Shown here: positions 35,703 to 44,562 of the stretch, piece by piece
Layout: each line of letters opens with the position of its first letter
Numbering within the stretch: the stretch's first letter is position 1
From: Algoriphagus machipongonensis
GTDB lineage: Bacteria; Bacteroidota; Bacteroidia; Cytophagales; Cyclobacteriaceae
Length of the DNA: 64,000 nucleotides
Reading direction: 5' to 3'
NCBI RefSeq assembly: GCF_000166275.1
Contig: NZ_CM001023.1
Coordinates: 4,632,501 to 4,696,500 of the forward strand
The notes under the pieces: generated by a model
The model's database searches: none
What the model saw: the letters and a program-made list of their open reading frames with translations, nothing else
Told to the model about the DNA's origin: nothing
Program-made: the position numbers and the translations under genes

Positions 35703-37360
35703 TCAGCAATACTATCAGGCTACCGAGGACGAACGAGTGATCCAAGCATTGACAAACTATTTTCATTACCAATTAGAAGAGCTACCAAACATACCTATGG
35801 ATCATCTTTCCTTTTGGGCTAATCGTCGTGCAGGAGATAATCTGCAAGTGGTTTTTTGGTTGTACAACATTACTGGTGATCCCAAATTAATTGAATTGGG
35901 TGATTTAATTCAGGAGCAAACTTTCCCATGGCAAGCTGTTTACAATAACCCTGAAAATGACAGTGTATTTGAAAATGTCTGGCATTATAATCAAATAAAA
36001 GGCTATCCTTTTGACCAAGAAGAAATAAAAAGTCTTTCCTTAACCCAAGTTCCAGGCCTCCACACAGTCAATGTAGCTCAAGGCCTCAAACAGCCTGGGG
36101 TTTACTATCAAAAAAGTGGAGATCCAGCTGCCATAACTTCCATCAAGACTGCTTTGGAAACTTTAAAAAAGCACCATGGACAAGCTCAGGGAATGTATGG
36201 CGGAGATGAACCTTTACATGGAAATGCTCCTACCCAAGGTATCGAATTTTGCTCCATTTCAGAGGAAATGTATTCCTTAGAAAGCTTAATTAAAATCTCA
36301 GGAGATATGGAGTTTGCCGATCTTTTGGAAAAAATCACTTTCAATGCCTTGCCTACTCAGGCATCAGATGATTACAGTTCACGACAGTATTTCCAAGCAG
36401 CCAACCAAGTTTCCCTTTCTGATAAAATAGATGTCTCTTATGAGACAGAAAATCATGACGGGACTGATTTTGTTTTTGGCACTTTGACAGGCTATCCTTG
36501 CTGCACCACCAATATGCATCAGAGTTGGCCTAAGTTTGTACAAAATCTATTTTATGCCACTCCCGATAGAGGAGTTGCTGCACTTCAATATGCCCCTAGC
36601 AATGTGAAGCTACTTGTGGGAGATCAAGCAGAATTGACTTTGAAAGAAAGTACCGGCTATCCATTCAGAGATCAGATTTCTTTTGAAATGGAACTTTCGA
36701 AAAGCTCTGAATTCCCATTTCACCTTAGAGTTCCTTCTTGGGCCGTTTCTCCATCTATTCAAATCAATGGAGAGGATGTGGAATTTCAGATAAAAAATGG
36801 AATCACTATTTTAAATCAAAAATGGAATGATGGTGATCAAATTATTTTGACACTTCCAAGTAAGCCTCAAGTATCAAGATGGTATCAGGGAATGGCCGCA
36901 ATTGAAAAAGGCCCACTAGTCTATAGTCTGAAAATCCAATCCCAATCCACAACCAAAGATAGAAATGACAGGTTCAAAGCCTTTACAGAACATGAATCAA
37001 CCAGTCCCTGGAATTTTGCCCTGCCTCAATCTGCGCTGGATAATTTAGCTGCTTCTTTGGAGATTAAAGAAAATGAATGGGATGGATCTTACCCTTGGAA
37101 TCTGGAAAATGCTCCACTAGAAATCACGATCAATGGAATCCAATTGGATGAATGGAAAACGGTTAATGGATCACCAATTTTACCTGAGAACCTAAGAGCT
37201 GAAATCTCTCAATCGGATTGGGAAAGTGAAAATCAGATTCTAACCTTAATCCCCTACGGTTGTACAACTTTAAGAATCACAGAATTTCCAGTCGTTAAAA
37301 TACTGGAATAATAAGTCGATAGAAGAAGGTTTACTTGAGAATTTGAGTCATTTCTTAACC

Positions 37361-37390
37361 AAAAAAAGCTCCCAATTAGGAGCTTTTCCT
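37361..37390 (-). terminator. Terminator of rluB (may also serve the GH127 gene)
   Basis: AAAAGCTCC (37364-37372) pairs with GGAGCTTTT (37379-37387), loop CAATTA, with an A run before (37361-37367) and Ts after, so it works in both directions. It lies next to the rluB stop. Confidence 0.85.
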
Positions 37391-37391
37391 T

Positions 37392-38696
37392 TTATGCGAA
37401 ATATTTAAGCTTGATCACTTCCTGCTCGGAAAGGAATCTATAATTACCTCGTTTTAGATCTTTCTTGTCAAGACCTGCATACATCACTCGGTCGAGGGCT
37501 GTTACCTCGTATCCCAAATGAGCAAAGATTCTTCTCACAATTCTATTTTTCCCTACATGAATCTCTAAACCCAAGATTTTTCTATCTACAGACAGTACCT
37601 GCATATCATCCACTTCTACTTCACCATCTTCTAAAGTCAAACCTTCTAGGATATCTTTCTCATCATTATGAGTTAAAGGTTTGTCTAACGTGACTTGGTA
37701 AATCTTTTTGATCTGGTTTGAAGGATGAGAGAGCTTGGCTGCTAATTCACCATCATTGGTAAATAATAACAAACCCGTGGTATTTCTGTCCAATCGACCT
37801 ACTGGGAAAATTCTTTCCTCACAAGCATTGCCTACTAGAGCCATCACAGTCTTTCTTTCTAATGGATCATCCGTAGTAGTAATGAAGTCTTTAGGCTTGT
37901 TTAGGAGCACGTATACTGGCTTCTCTGGGTTAATCTTCTTCCCTTGGTAGACTACCCGGTCAAATTTGCTCACTTTCAGTCCTAACTCTGTAACTACCTT
38001 ACCATTGACTGAAACCAGACCCTTTGCAATAAGATCATCAGCTTCTCTTCTGCTGCAAATACCGGAATTGGCAATATATTTATTCAAACGAAATAAGGTG
38101 TCCTCACCCTTTCCTTTGGCTTTTCTCGCAGGTAATTCATCAAATTTATAATCAGGCCTATCATTTTGAGCCTCAGAATTAGATTTAAATCTATTCTTGC
38201 CAAAGCCAGCTGATTTTGGCTTGCCATCATATTTTTTGGCTTTCCCGGGAGCAAAAACAGGTTTCTGATCTTTACCTCTTCCCTTATATACTAAGCCATC
38301 ATTCTCGTCTTTCGAACCAAATTTTCCTGACTTCCCTCTTTTTTCAAAAGATTTTTCCCCAAATCTTTTGGGTGCATTTTCATCTTTTTGAAAACGACTG
38401 GATTTCCCTTGAAATCCTGATTTTCTATCGTTCCCCTTTTCTTCCTCTTTTGGAAATCTACTTCCAAACTTTTTCTCCCCTCCAGATCTTGAACCTTTGG
38501 AATTTTTGTCATAGGATCCTGAAGTTCCCCTTTTGTTAGACTTTGAGAATGAACTCTTGGCTAAATCGAAGCCTTCGTCCTTAACATCAGACTTTCTAGT
38601 TCTCCCTTTGGAATCACCTCTTTTATCTGATTTGTTAGATGGAGTTCCTTCATTGTCTCCCTTGAAAAATTGTTTTCTCGGATTGTTGTTTTTCAT
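37392..38696 (-). CDS. 23S rRNA/rRNA-type pseudouridine synthase RluB-like with long basic N-terminal tail
   Basis: Residues about 205-434 form an S4 domain (FRLNKYIANSGICSRREADDLI) and the RsuA/RluB catalytic domain with Asp in FPVGRLDRNTTGLLLFTNDG and KIYQVTLDKPL. The first 200 residues are a low-complexity chain of Lys, Gly, Ser and Arg, probably disordered and RNA-binding; this tail is common in Bacteroidota members. The enzyme converts a uridine in rRNA to pseudouridine. Confidence 0.88.
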   Translation of the reverse strand: MKNNNPRKQFFKGDNEGTPSNKSDKRGDSKGRTRKSDVKDEGFDLAKSSFSKSNKRGTSGSYDKNSKGSRSGGEKKFGSRFPKEEEKGNDRKSGFQGKSSRFQKDENAPKRFGEKSFEKRGKSGKFGSKDENDGLVYKGRGKDQKPVFAPGKAKKYDGKPKSAGFGKNRFKSNSEAQNDRPDYKFDELPARKAKGKGEDTLFRLNKYIANSGICSRREADDLIAKGLVSVNGKVVTELGLKVSKFDRVVYQGKKINPEKPVYVLLNKPKDFITTTDDPLERKTVMALVGNACEERIFPVGRLDRNTTGLLLFTNDGELAAKLSHPSNQIKKIYQVTLDKPLTHNDEKDILEGLTLEDGEVEVDDMQVLSVDRKILGLEIHVGKNRIVRRIFAHLGYEVTALDRVMYAGLDKKDLKRGNYRFLSEQEVIKLKYFA

Positions 38697-38767
38697 AAGT
38701 ATGCAGCATCACTGCTGGATTTTTGGATTAAAATAAGCAATTGACTATCAATTCCTTAATTGGGCTG

Positions 38768-38775
38768 CAAAGATA
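38768..38775 (-). promoter_or_regulatory. Bacteroidota -7 element (TATCTTTG) of rluB
   Basis: On the minus strand TATCTTTG matches TAnnTTTG and lies 72 bases before the rluB ATG. No -33 element is clear. The remaining bases between murQ and rluB show nothing else. Confidence 0.45.
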
Positions 38776-38822
38776 CAACCATTCTTTGTATTAACCCATT
38801 TAGCTCGAAAAATATCTATTGG

Positions 38823-39638
38823 TCAGGATGTCTTGTTCTTATAAAAATGCTCTGTTGCCAAACGAACGGAACCTTGAGTAAGTAATAGGTCCTTGGCTGC
38901 ATCATACTCTGCCCCAGTTGCCTCCATAATCATTTTCACACCTCTTTCCACGAGCTTTGCATTGGATAGCTGCATATCTACCATTTTGTTGCCTTTCACT
39001 CTCCCCAGCTTGATCATCACGGTCGTAGAGATCATATTCAAGACCAACTTTTGTGCTGTCCCTGATTTCATTCGGGTACTTCCAGTAACAAACTCAGGAC
39101 CTACCACTACCTCAATAGGAAAATCCACTTCCTTCCCTAAGGGAGAGTCTTCATTACAAGTGATACAGCCAGTAAGTAAACCTTTTTCTTTTGCAGTTCG
39201 AACTCCCCCAATGACATAAGGAGTTGTACCAGAGGCTGCTATTCCGATGACCGTATCATCAGGATTAAAACCATATTCTAAAATATCTTTCCAGGCCTGA
39301 TCCCAGTCATCTTCCGCATTTTCTACCGCTTTTCGAATAGCAATATCTCCACCAGCCATTATTCCAATCACCCATTCATGAGGAACTCCATAGGTCGGTG
39401 GACATTCGGAAGCATCAAGAATCCCTAGCCTTCCGCTAGTTCCAGCACCGATATAAATCAGTCGGCCACCTGCCTCCATTCTAGGCACTATTTCTTTTAC
39501 CAAGTCAGAAATCCCAGGCAATACGGATTTCACCGCCATTGGCACTAAGTGATCCTCCTTGTTGATGTTTTGGAGCAACTCCAAGACGGTCATTTTTTCA
39601 AGATTATCGTAATGCGATGAGCTTTCAGTTACTTTCAT
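38823..39638 (-). CDS. murQ: N-acetylmuramic acid 6-phosphate etherase
   Basis: The 271-residue protein carries the MurQ/SIS motifs RLIYIGAGTSGRLGILDASE, PPTYGVPHEWVIG and EFVTGSTRMKSGTAQKLVLN. It cleaves the lactyl ether of MurNAc-6-phosphate to GlcNAc-6-phosphate and lactate in cell-wall recycling. Its start overlaps the kinase stop by four bases, the last gene of a four-gene operon. Confidence 0.95.
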   Translation of the reverse strand: MKVTESSSHYDNLEKMTVLELLQNINKEDHLVPMAVKSVLPGISDLVKEIVPRMEAGGRLIYIGAGTSGRLGILDASECPPTYGVPHEWVIGIMAGGDIAIRKAVENAEDDWDQAWKDILEYGFNPDDTVIGIAASGTTPYVIGGVRTAKEKGLLTGCITCNEDSPLGKEVDFPIEVVVGPEFVTGSTRMKSGTAQKLVLNMISTTVMIKLGRVKGNKMVDMQLSNAKLVERGVKMIMEATGAEYDAAKDLLLTQGSVRLATEHFYKNKTS

Positions 39639-40477
39639 AATTCTTCCTGGTGATAAAGAGTCAATCCTGAAATTGGACTTTCAATAATTAAGTTTGTTGT
39701 GATTTGCGAGTCTAAAGCAGCTTTTCTTAAGATATCGCTGTTGTAGTAAGCAATGGAACCGACGAAATTCACTGGCTTGTCTCTATAGTTTTTGTATTTC
39801 ATTACATGAACTTTAAAAAACTCCACAAAGGAATTGTAATAAAGCATGTAGCAATAGGGGTCTGATTTGTGCTCAGTGATAAATCTACAAAAGCTAGCCA
39901 TATACCTATTAGGAAAGGGCTTTCTGTAAACATGGTCCTGAATCGTAGGAATTGTCACATGAAGCTTGGCTTCTAGCTCTTCCTTGATTGCCTTGGGCAT
40001 TTCATCATTAATATAATCCATCAGGAAATTCTTTCCTACATAGCCTCCCCCACCTTGGTCCCCGAGAATATAACCTGGAGCGGGTCTAGAATCAATTATA
40101 GTTTTGCCATCAAAATCACAACTATTGGACCCAGTACCTAGGATACAGGCAATACCTGGCTCATGCCCGCAAGTTGCCTTGGCAGCCGCCGCAAGGTCAT
40201 GGTCAATATGAATTTTCGCTTTTGGGAAAATTGTCTGAAGAGCAGAAGCTACTTCTTGCTTTCTCGATTCTACAGAACAACCAGCCCCGTAGTAATAAAT
40301 TTGCTCAATTTCAGATTCAAGGTTGATTAAAAATTCATGTCGCATTTGAATAGCCATCTCTTCGGAAGATTGGTAGTAGGGATTAAACCCCACACCTCTA
40401 AATTGGCTAATATTTCCATTTTCATGAATGACTCGCCAATCCGTTTTTGAGGAACCACTATCTGCTATTAAAATCAT
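39635..40477 (-). CDS. Amino-sugar kinase, BadF/BadG family (probable MurNAc kinase MurK)
   Basis: The 280-residue protein is an actin-fold kinase: phosphate-1 motif LIADSGSSKTDWRVI at the start, GCSVESRK, and phosphate-2 motif CILGTGSNSCDFDG, with a zinc-free N-acetylglucosamine kinase pattern (PAPGYILGDQGGGGYVGK). BadF/BadG kinases phosphorylate GlcNAc or MurNAc. The four-base overlap with murQ argues for MurNAc as substrate, as with MurK next to MurQ in Tannerella; enzyme specificity is inferred. Confidence 0.85.
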   Translation of the reverse strand: MILIADSGSSKTDWRVIHENGNISQFRGVGFNPYYQSSEEMAIQMRHEFLINLESEIEQIYYYGAGCSVESRKQEVASALQTIFPKAKIHIDHDLAAAAKATCGHEPGIACILGTGSNSCDFDGKTIIDSRPAPGYILGDQGGGGYVGKNFLMDYINDEMPKAIKEELEAKLHVTIPTIQDHVYRKPFPNRYMASFCRFITEHKSDPYCYMLYYNSFVEFFKVHVMKYKNYRDKPVNFVGSIAYYNSDILRKAALDSQITTNLIIESPISGLTLYHQEEL

Positions 40478-40478
40478 T

Positions 40479-40706
40479 TTATATTAATTGGCCAATCGGA
40501 ATAAATTTTTCAAAAACTCTCTGAGTATGGGGAGCATCTTTCAGTTCATCGGTTAGGTCTTGCCCAGCCCAATGCTCATAATGTTTCCCATTCCTCCACA
40601 TTTTTGAATTACTTACGTCATAAATTATTCCTTGATAGGCGATCCAAATTTCGGGTTTATCTTGTCCATTTCTCAGCGCAAGCTGCTGCTTAGTAAATGT
40701 CTTCAT
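40479..40706 (-). CDS. Small cytochrome b5-like heme/steroid-binding domain protein
   Basis: At 75 residues it is one cytochrome b5-type domain: KQQLALRNGQDKPEIWIAYQGIIYDVSNS cut as its two strands, then MWRNGKHYEHWAGQDLTDELKDAPH and FIPIGQL. His in NGKHYEHW and in DAPH can bind heme, although the HPGG signature is absent. No signal peptide or membrane anchor. It abuts the arginase-like gene (stop and start adjacent) and lies one base from the kinase gene. Confidence 0.82.
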   Translation of the reverse strand: MKTFTKQQLALRNGQDKPEIWIAYQGIIYDVSNSKMWRNGKHYEHWAGQDLTDELKDAPHTQRVFEKFIPIGQLI

Positions 40707-41858
40707 TTATAGTAATTTGATCTGGGCATTGACCCAACGTTCTGGAATTTCTCCCTTTTGTGCCATCTGATAGTCTGAATAGCTACAGGGCACTGTAGTC
40801 AATCGATCAAATTTTTCTGTTTCAGTTTGAGGAATCTCCATCCACCATTTCCCGCTTTTCTTACTCTTATAGAAAACCAACGTATTAGGCTTTGAGTCCA
40901 ATGAAACTGTGTATTTAATATAATCATTGCTTTTAAAGGAAAGGCTATCTTTTCTTGAATAAAAGCCCTCAATAAAATACCAGATCATCACCGCAACGAC
41001 TTTTGCGGTTTTATTATGGGGATCATCGTAATAAGGCTCATAGCCAAATATTCCGATCGAACTCAGTTTTTCATTGGATCCAGCAAACCAGCAAATCTGG
41101 CAAGCCTCTTCTGCTGTCAACCCAAATGGCTGAGCATCTACCGCGCCAGGTGCATCTTTTGATTGAATAGCTCCAAGATCAAAACTGAGAAAATCTGCAT
41201 TTCTGATCAAGGGCTCAATTTCCTTAAATGCAGACCTTACCTCACCTAATCGCATATGTTCAAAATATAGCTTTTCGATCACATTGATCAAGGAAGGGTC
41301 TACTAAAAAGCTTTGGTAGGCTAAATGAGAATAAGAGAATAGAAAATTTGGTTGATGAAGAATGATTTCTTGGGTATGCTGATCTGCCATTGGACCCTCT
41401 TCCTCCATATCCAACTTCCCATCTACCGTCAGCATGCTTACCAGCTTCTTCATGTTTTGGTAAGATAAATACTGCCCAAAATCCAAATCATGCGTACCCC
41501 CGATATAAATAGGTAAAATTTGACGTTTCATCAAATACTCACCTACCTGTTGGATAGCTTGGTAGCTTTCCTCAAGGGTATCACCACAAATCATATCACC
41601 AAGGTCCGCTACACGGATGGCTCCAAAACCTCGCTTCAGCTCATAAAGCTTTTCTCTAATTTCAGAACTTGATCGATCTAAACTCTCATACTTCTTTATT
41701 CCTCTGGTTTCTTTTAGCCCTACTATGGCAATCTGAATTCCTTTCAATTCAGGAAATTCTTCTCCGTAATAATGGATCTGATGAAAGAAGGTATTGTTAG
41801 GGTATTTTTTCTGCCACAGAAACTCAGCAACAGGATCGAAAAAGGATTGAATATTCAT
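40707..41858 (-). CDS. Arginase/formimidoylglutamase-family protein with degenerate metal site
   Basis: The 383-residue protein has the ureohydrolase fold with GGTHDLDFGQ (His123, Asp124). The second metal motif, usually DxHxD, reads DGKLD (Asp146, Lys148, Asp150), so the histidine is lost, and SxDxD reads SFDLGA (Asp227 kept, Gly229 in place of Asp). A two-manganese hydrolase is therefore doubtful. It leads a packed operon with cytochrome b5-like protein, MurNAc kinase and MurQ. Annotation as formimidoylglutamase is by family only; function is unknown. Confidence 0.82.
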   Translation of the reverse strand: MNIQSFFDPVAEFLWQKKYPNNTFFHQIHYYGEEFPELKGIQIAIVGLKETRGIKKYESLDRSSSEIREKLYELKRGFGAIRVADLGDMICGDTLEESYQAIQQVGEYLMKRQILPIYIGGTHDLDFGQYLSYQNMKKLVSMLTVDGKLDMEEEGPMADQHTQEIILHQPNFLFSYSHLAYQSFLVDPSLINVIEKLYFEHMRLGEVRSAFKEIEPLIRNADFLSFDLGAIQSKDAPGAVDAQPFGLTAEEACQICWFAGSNEKLSSIGIFGYEPYYDDPHNKTAKVVAVMIWYFIEGFYSRKDSLSFKSNDYIKYTVSLDSKPNTLVFYKSKKSGKWWMEIPQTETEKFDRLTTVPCSYSDYQMAQKGEIPERWVNAQIKLL

Positions 41859-41987
41859 AAGGGTGCGGTATTAGGTAAAAATAATCAAAAATCACTAGGG
41901 TTTTCAAGAGTTAAGCCCCTTTTACTTTTTTAATAATTTTTAAAAACTAAATCAAAATCCCTGCCTTTTTTGTCAAAGTTTAAAAAT

Positions 41988-42010
41988 GGATTATAGCTCA
42001 GTAGGTTAGC
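41988..42010 (+). other. tRNA-like 5' fragment
   Basis: The 23 bases starting GGATTATAGCTCAGTAGG resemble the first part of a tRNA (acceptor 5' strand, position 8, D-stem and D-loop). No anticodon arm, T arm or acceptor 3' strand follows, since an A-rich stretch and a terminator come next. It may be a tRNA remnant or chance. Confidence 0.35.
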
Positions 42011-42017
42011 ATTAAAC

Positions 42018-42045
42018 AAAAAAAATCCCGCCGAAGCGGGATTTT
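42018..42045 (-). terminator. Terminator of nqrF
   Basis: AAAATCCCGC (42022-42031), loop CGAA, GCGGGATTTT (42036-42045), a perfect ten-base stem with an A run at 42018-42025 that is a T run on the minus strand. It lies eight bases from the nqrF stop. Confidence 0.92.
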
Positions 42046-42052
42046 AAAATTT

Positions 42053-43357
42053 TTATCCTCCGAAATCATCGAAGCGTATATTTTCTTCAGGAATTCCTAG
42101 ATCATCTAGCAACTTCAATACGGCTGCGTTCATCAATGGAGGTCCACAAAGGTAGTATTCTACCTCATCTGGCTCCGGATGATCTTTTAGGTAGTTATCA
42201 TACAACACTTGGTGAATGAATCCTACATATCCATCTCCTTCTTTGTCATCCAAAGACTTTTTAATCTTCCAGTTATCCTCTGGCAATGGCTCAGAAAGAC
42301 CAATATGGAATTGGAAGTTAGGGAAATCTTCCTCGATTGCTCTAAAGTGAGGTACATAGAACAATTCCTTCTTAGATCTACCTCCATACCAGTAAGAAAC
42401 TTTTCTTGAAGTTTTCTCTGTATGGAAAAGGTGGAAAATTTGTGCTCTCAAAGGAGCCATACCAGCACCACCACCAATGTAAACCATTTCTCTTTGAGTA
42501 GGATTGATATGGAATTCACCATATGGTCCAGAAATAGTCACTTTATCGCCAGGTACTCTTGAGAATACATAAGAAGAACAAATACCTGGATTCACATCCA
42601 TCCACTTGTTATTTGCACGATCCCAAGGTGGAGTAGCAATACGAATTGTCAACATGACAATGTTACCTTCCGCTGGGTGATTAGCCATGGAATATGCTCT
42701 AAAGATTTCCTCGTCATTTCTCATAACAAGATCCCATAGACCAAATTTATCCCAATCGCTTTGATATACATCCTCTGGGTGACCCAGCTCAGGATGTGGC
42801 GTGATATCCATCTCTTTGAAATTGACTGTCACTACCGGAACGTCAATTTGGATATATCCTCCCGCTTCGAAATCCAAAGTTTCTCCTTCAGGAAGTTTTA
42901 CTTTAAATTCTTTAATGAAAGTAGAAACGTTGTAGTTAGAAATAACTTCACAATCCCACTTCTTGATACCAAATATTTCATCTGGCACCCGGATTTTCAT
43001 GTCGTTTTTCACTTTCACTTGACAAGCCAGACGAACATTTCCTTGTTGTTCTGCTCTACTCAAGTGTCCCTCTTCAGTAGGAAGGACTTCGCCCCCACCC
43101 TCTTCTACTACACATTTACACATGGCACAAGTACCACCGCCACCGCAAGCAGAAGGAAGAAAGATTTTTTGTCCACCCAAAGTAGATAGCAAGGTCGTGC
43201 CTGCTGAAGTTACAAGGGGAGAACTTTCGTCACCATTGATGATAATGTTGACATCTCCGGAGTTGACCAACTTAGATTGGGCAAAAAGGAGAATAAATAC
43301 CAGTAGCAGGATAATTATCGTAAATGCTACTATGGATGTAATAATTACTGAACCCAT
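42053..43357 (-). CDS. nqrF: Na+-translocating NADH:quinone reductase subunit F
   Basis: The 434-residue protein has an N-terminal membrane anchor (about 5-27), a 2Fe-2S domain with Cys71, Cys77, Cys80 and Cys112, an FAD-binding RAYSMANHP and a NAD site ([25 protein letters not shown]). NqrF takes electrons from NADH into the sodium pump. No other nqr gene is adjacent: accD lies upstream and the arginase-like gene downstream. A -7 element is found 50 bases before the ATG. Confidence 0.95.
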   Translation of the reverse strand: MGSVIITSIVAFTIIILLLVFILLFAQSKLVNSGDVNIIINGDESSPLVTSAGTTLLSTLGGQKIFLPSACGGGGTCAMCKCVVEEGGGEVLPTEEGHLSRAEQQGNVRLACQVKVKNDMKIRVPDEIFGIKKWDCEVISNYNVSTFIKEFKVKLPEGETLDFEAGGYIQIDVPVVTVNFKEMDITPHPELGHPEDVYQSDWDKFGLWDLVMRNDEEIFRAYSMANHPAEGNIVMLTIRIATPPWDRANNKWMDVNPGICSSYVFSRVPGDKVTISGPYGEFHINPTQREMVYIGGGAGMAPLRAQIFHLFHTEKTSRKVSYWYGGRSKKELFYVPHFRAIEEDFPNFQFHIGLSEPLPEDNWKIKKSLDDKEGDGYVGFIHQVLYDNYLKDHPEPDEVEYYLCGPPLMNAAVLKLLDDLGIPEENIRFDDFGG

Positions 43358-43406
43358 GAAATATTGGTTTTACTTTTTCGTATGGATTGATTCCGATTTT
43401 CGAACA

Positions 43407-43440
43407 CAAATATATTTATTAATCCTGTAAACAGGTCAAA
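43407..43440 (-). promoter_or_regulatory. Bacteroidota promoter of nqrF
   Basis: On the minus strand TTTG (43437-43440) and TATATTTG (43407-43414) are 22 bases apart. The -7 match is exact; the spacing is at the long end of the range. Confidence 0.6.
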
Positions 43441-43491
43441 ACCAAATTCAAATTTGGCCTGAAACTGAGATTCATTTGATAGAATATCAGA

Positions 43492-44334
43492 TTAATTATG
43501 CAAGAGGTTAAGAAGAGTGGTCAATCTGCTCTTTAATTGACGTCTGTCAATAATAAAATCCAGAAAGCCATGCTCCAATACAAACTCTGAACTTTGGAAT
43601 CCTTTTGGTAAATCTTTACCGATTGTTTCCCGAATTACTCTTGGACCCGCAAAACCAATCAAGGCTTCTGGCTCCGCAATATTAAAATCTCCTAACATCG
43701 CATAGGAAGCTGTTACGCCACCTGTAGTAGGATCAGTCAATAGGGAAATAAAAGGAATTCCTGCTTGATCTAACAAGGCAAGCTTAGCAGATGTTTTCGC
43801 CATTTGCATTAATGAGAATCCTGCTTCCATCATTCTAGCACCTCCGGATTTGGAAATCATCAAGAATGGAACCTTATTTTTCAAGGAATAGTCAATTGCT
43901 CGAGAGATTTTTTCTCCAACTACAGAGCCCATGGATCCTCCGATGAAATTAAAGTCCATGCAGGAAACCACAAGATCCAATCCGTTCATTTTTCCTACCG
44001 CAGATCTTACTGCATCGTTTAGGTCTGTTTTTTTGATCGTCGCTTCAATTCTCGCAGTATACGGTTTGGTATCTGTGAAATTGAGCGGATCTCCTGACTT
44101 CATATCCTTGTCTAATTCGGTGAATTTGTTCCCGTCAAACAAGATCTCAAAGTACTCTTTGGATCCTATTTTTACGTGAAAATCATCGTCTGGACATACA
44201 TACGCGTTGTTTTTCAACTCACGGGTATGAATGATATTTCCGTTAGGGGTCTTAAACCAAAGGCCATCTGGTGTATCCTTTTTCTCCGCTGTGGAAGTTT
44301 TGATGCCTTTGTCAGTTCTTTTAAACCAAGCCAT
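43492..44334 (-). CDS. accD: Acetyl-CoA carboxylase carboxyltransferase beta subunit
   Basis: The 280-residue protein follows AccD throughout ([87 protein letters not shown]). The N-terminal four-cysteine zinc ribbon is degraded: the place of CxxC reads FKTPNGNII and the second pair keeps only the Cys in YVCPDDDFH. Loss of the ribbon is, to my knowledge, usual in Bacteroidota. It makes malonyl-CoA with AccA, not encoded here. Confidence 0.94.
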   Translation of the reverse strand: MAWFKRTDKGIKTSTAEKKDTPDGLWFKTPNGNIIHTRELKNNAYVCPDDDFHVKIGSKEYFEILFDGNKFTELDKDMKSGDPLNFTDTKPYTARIEATIKKTDLNDAVRSAVGKMNGLDLVVSCMDFNFIGGSMGSVVGEKISRAIDYSLKNKVPFLMISKSGGARMMEAGFSLMQMAKTSAKLALLDQAGIPFISLLTDPTTGGVTASYAMLGDFNIAEPEALIGFAGPRVIRETIGKDLPKGFQSSEFVLEHGFLDFIIDRRQLKSRLTTLLNLLHN

Positions 44335-44374
44335 ATTGTGATTTTAGGTCGTTGTTTTGACAAATCAAAGGTTA

Positions 44375-44382
44375 CAAATTTA
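44375..44382 (-). promoter_or_regulatory. Bacteroidota -7 element (TAAATTTG) of accD
   Basis: On the minus strand TAAATTTG matches TAnnTTTG, 41 bases before the accD ATG. The rest of the 228-base gap to cstA shows no other gene. Confidence 0.55.
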
Positions 44383-44562
44383 GCCCTAATCTCCATTAAA
44401 TAAAACCAGTAATTAAAGTACCTTGTTTTAATTAGGGCTAATTATCTTTTCAAAATCAGTTTTAATTCTATTTTTTCTCCCTTTAATAATCCTTTATTTT
44501 GAGTAAAAATTAATTTACAAATAATTTAATCGGCAAAAGACCCATTTCCCAAATAGCTGAAT

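Larger units (their letters stand above)
35182..37311 (+). pseudogene. GH127-type (DUF1680) beta-L-arabinofuranosidase-like lipoprotein, frameshifted
   Basis: The gene starts with a lipoprotein signal (LVILFACKS, Cys17) and the DUF1680 opening (LGSIQPEGWLKDQLQLMANG; GPYWIDGLLPLAYIL). A perfect 28-bp tandem duplication at 35503-35558 shifts the frame and gives a TGA at 35539. The missing residues (KEKALKWVNWTLENQAESGY) are read in the +1 frame up to about 35608, then a lost base in the T run returns to the first frame at IFEAGIQKGPRKDWWP, which runs to 37311. Conserved features after that are YCCTTNMHQSWPKF-like GYPCCTTN (paired Cys for metal) and the C-terminal sandwich. A second in-frame 27-bp duplication follows at 35649. 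As it stands, the reading frame is broken. Confidence 0.85.

Noticed and set aside
35566..37311. The long frame after the GH127 lesion as an independent gene
   Set aside because: It starts with residues that do not fit the family and has no signal peptide or promoter; it is the rest of the gene that begins at 35182.
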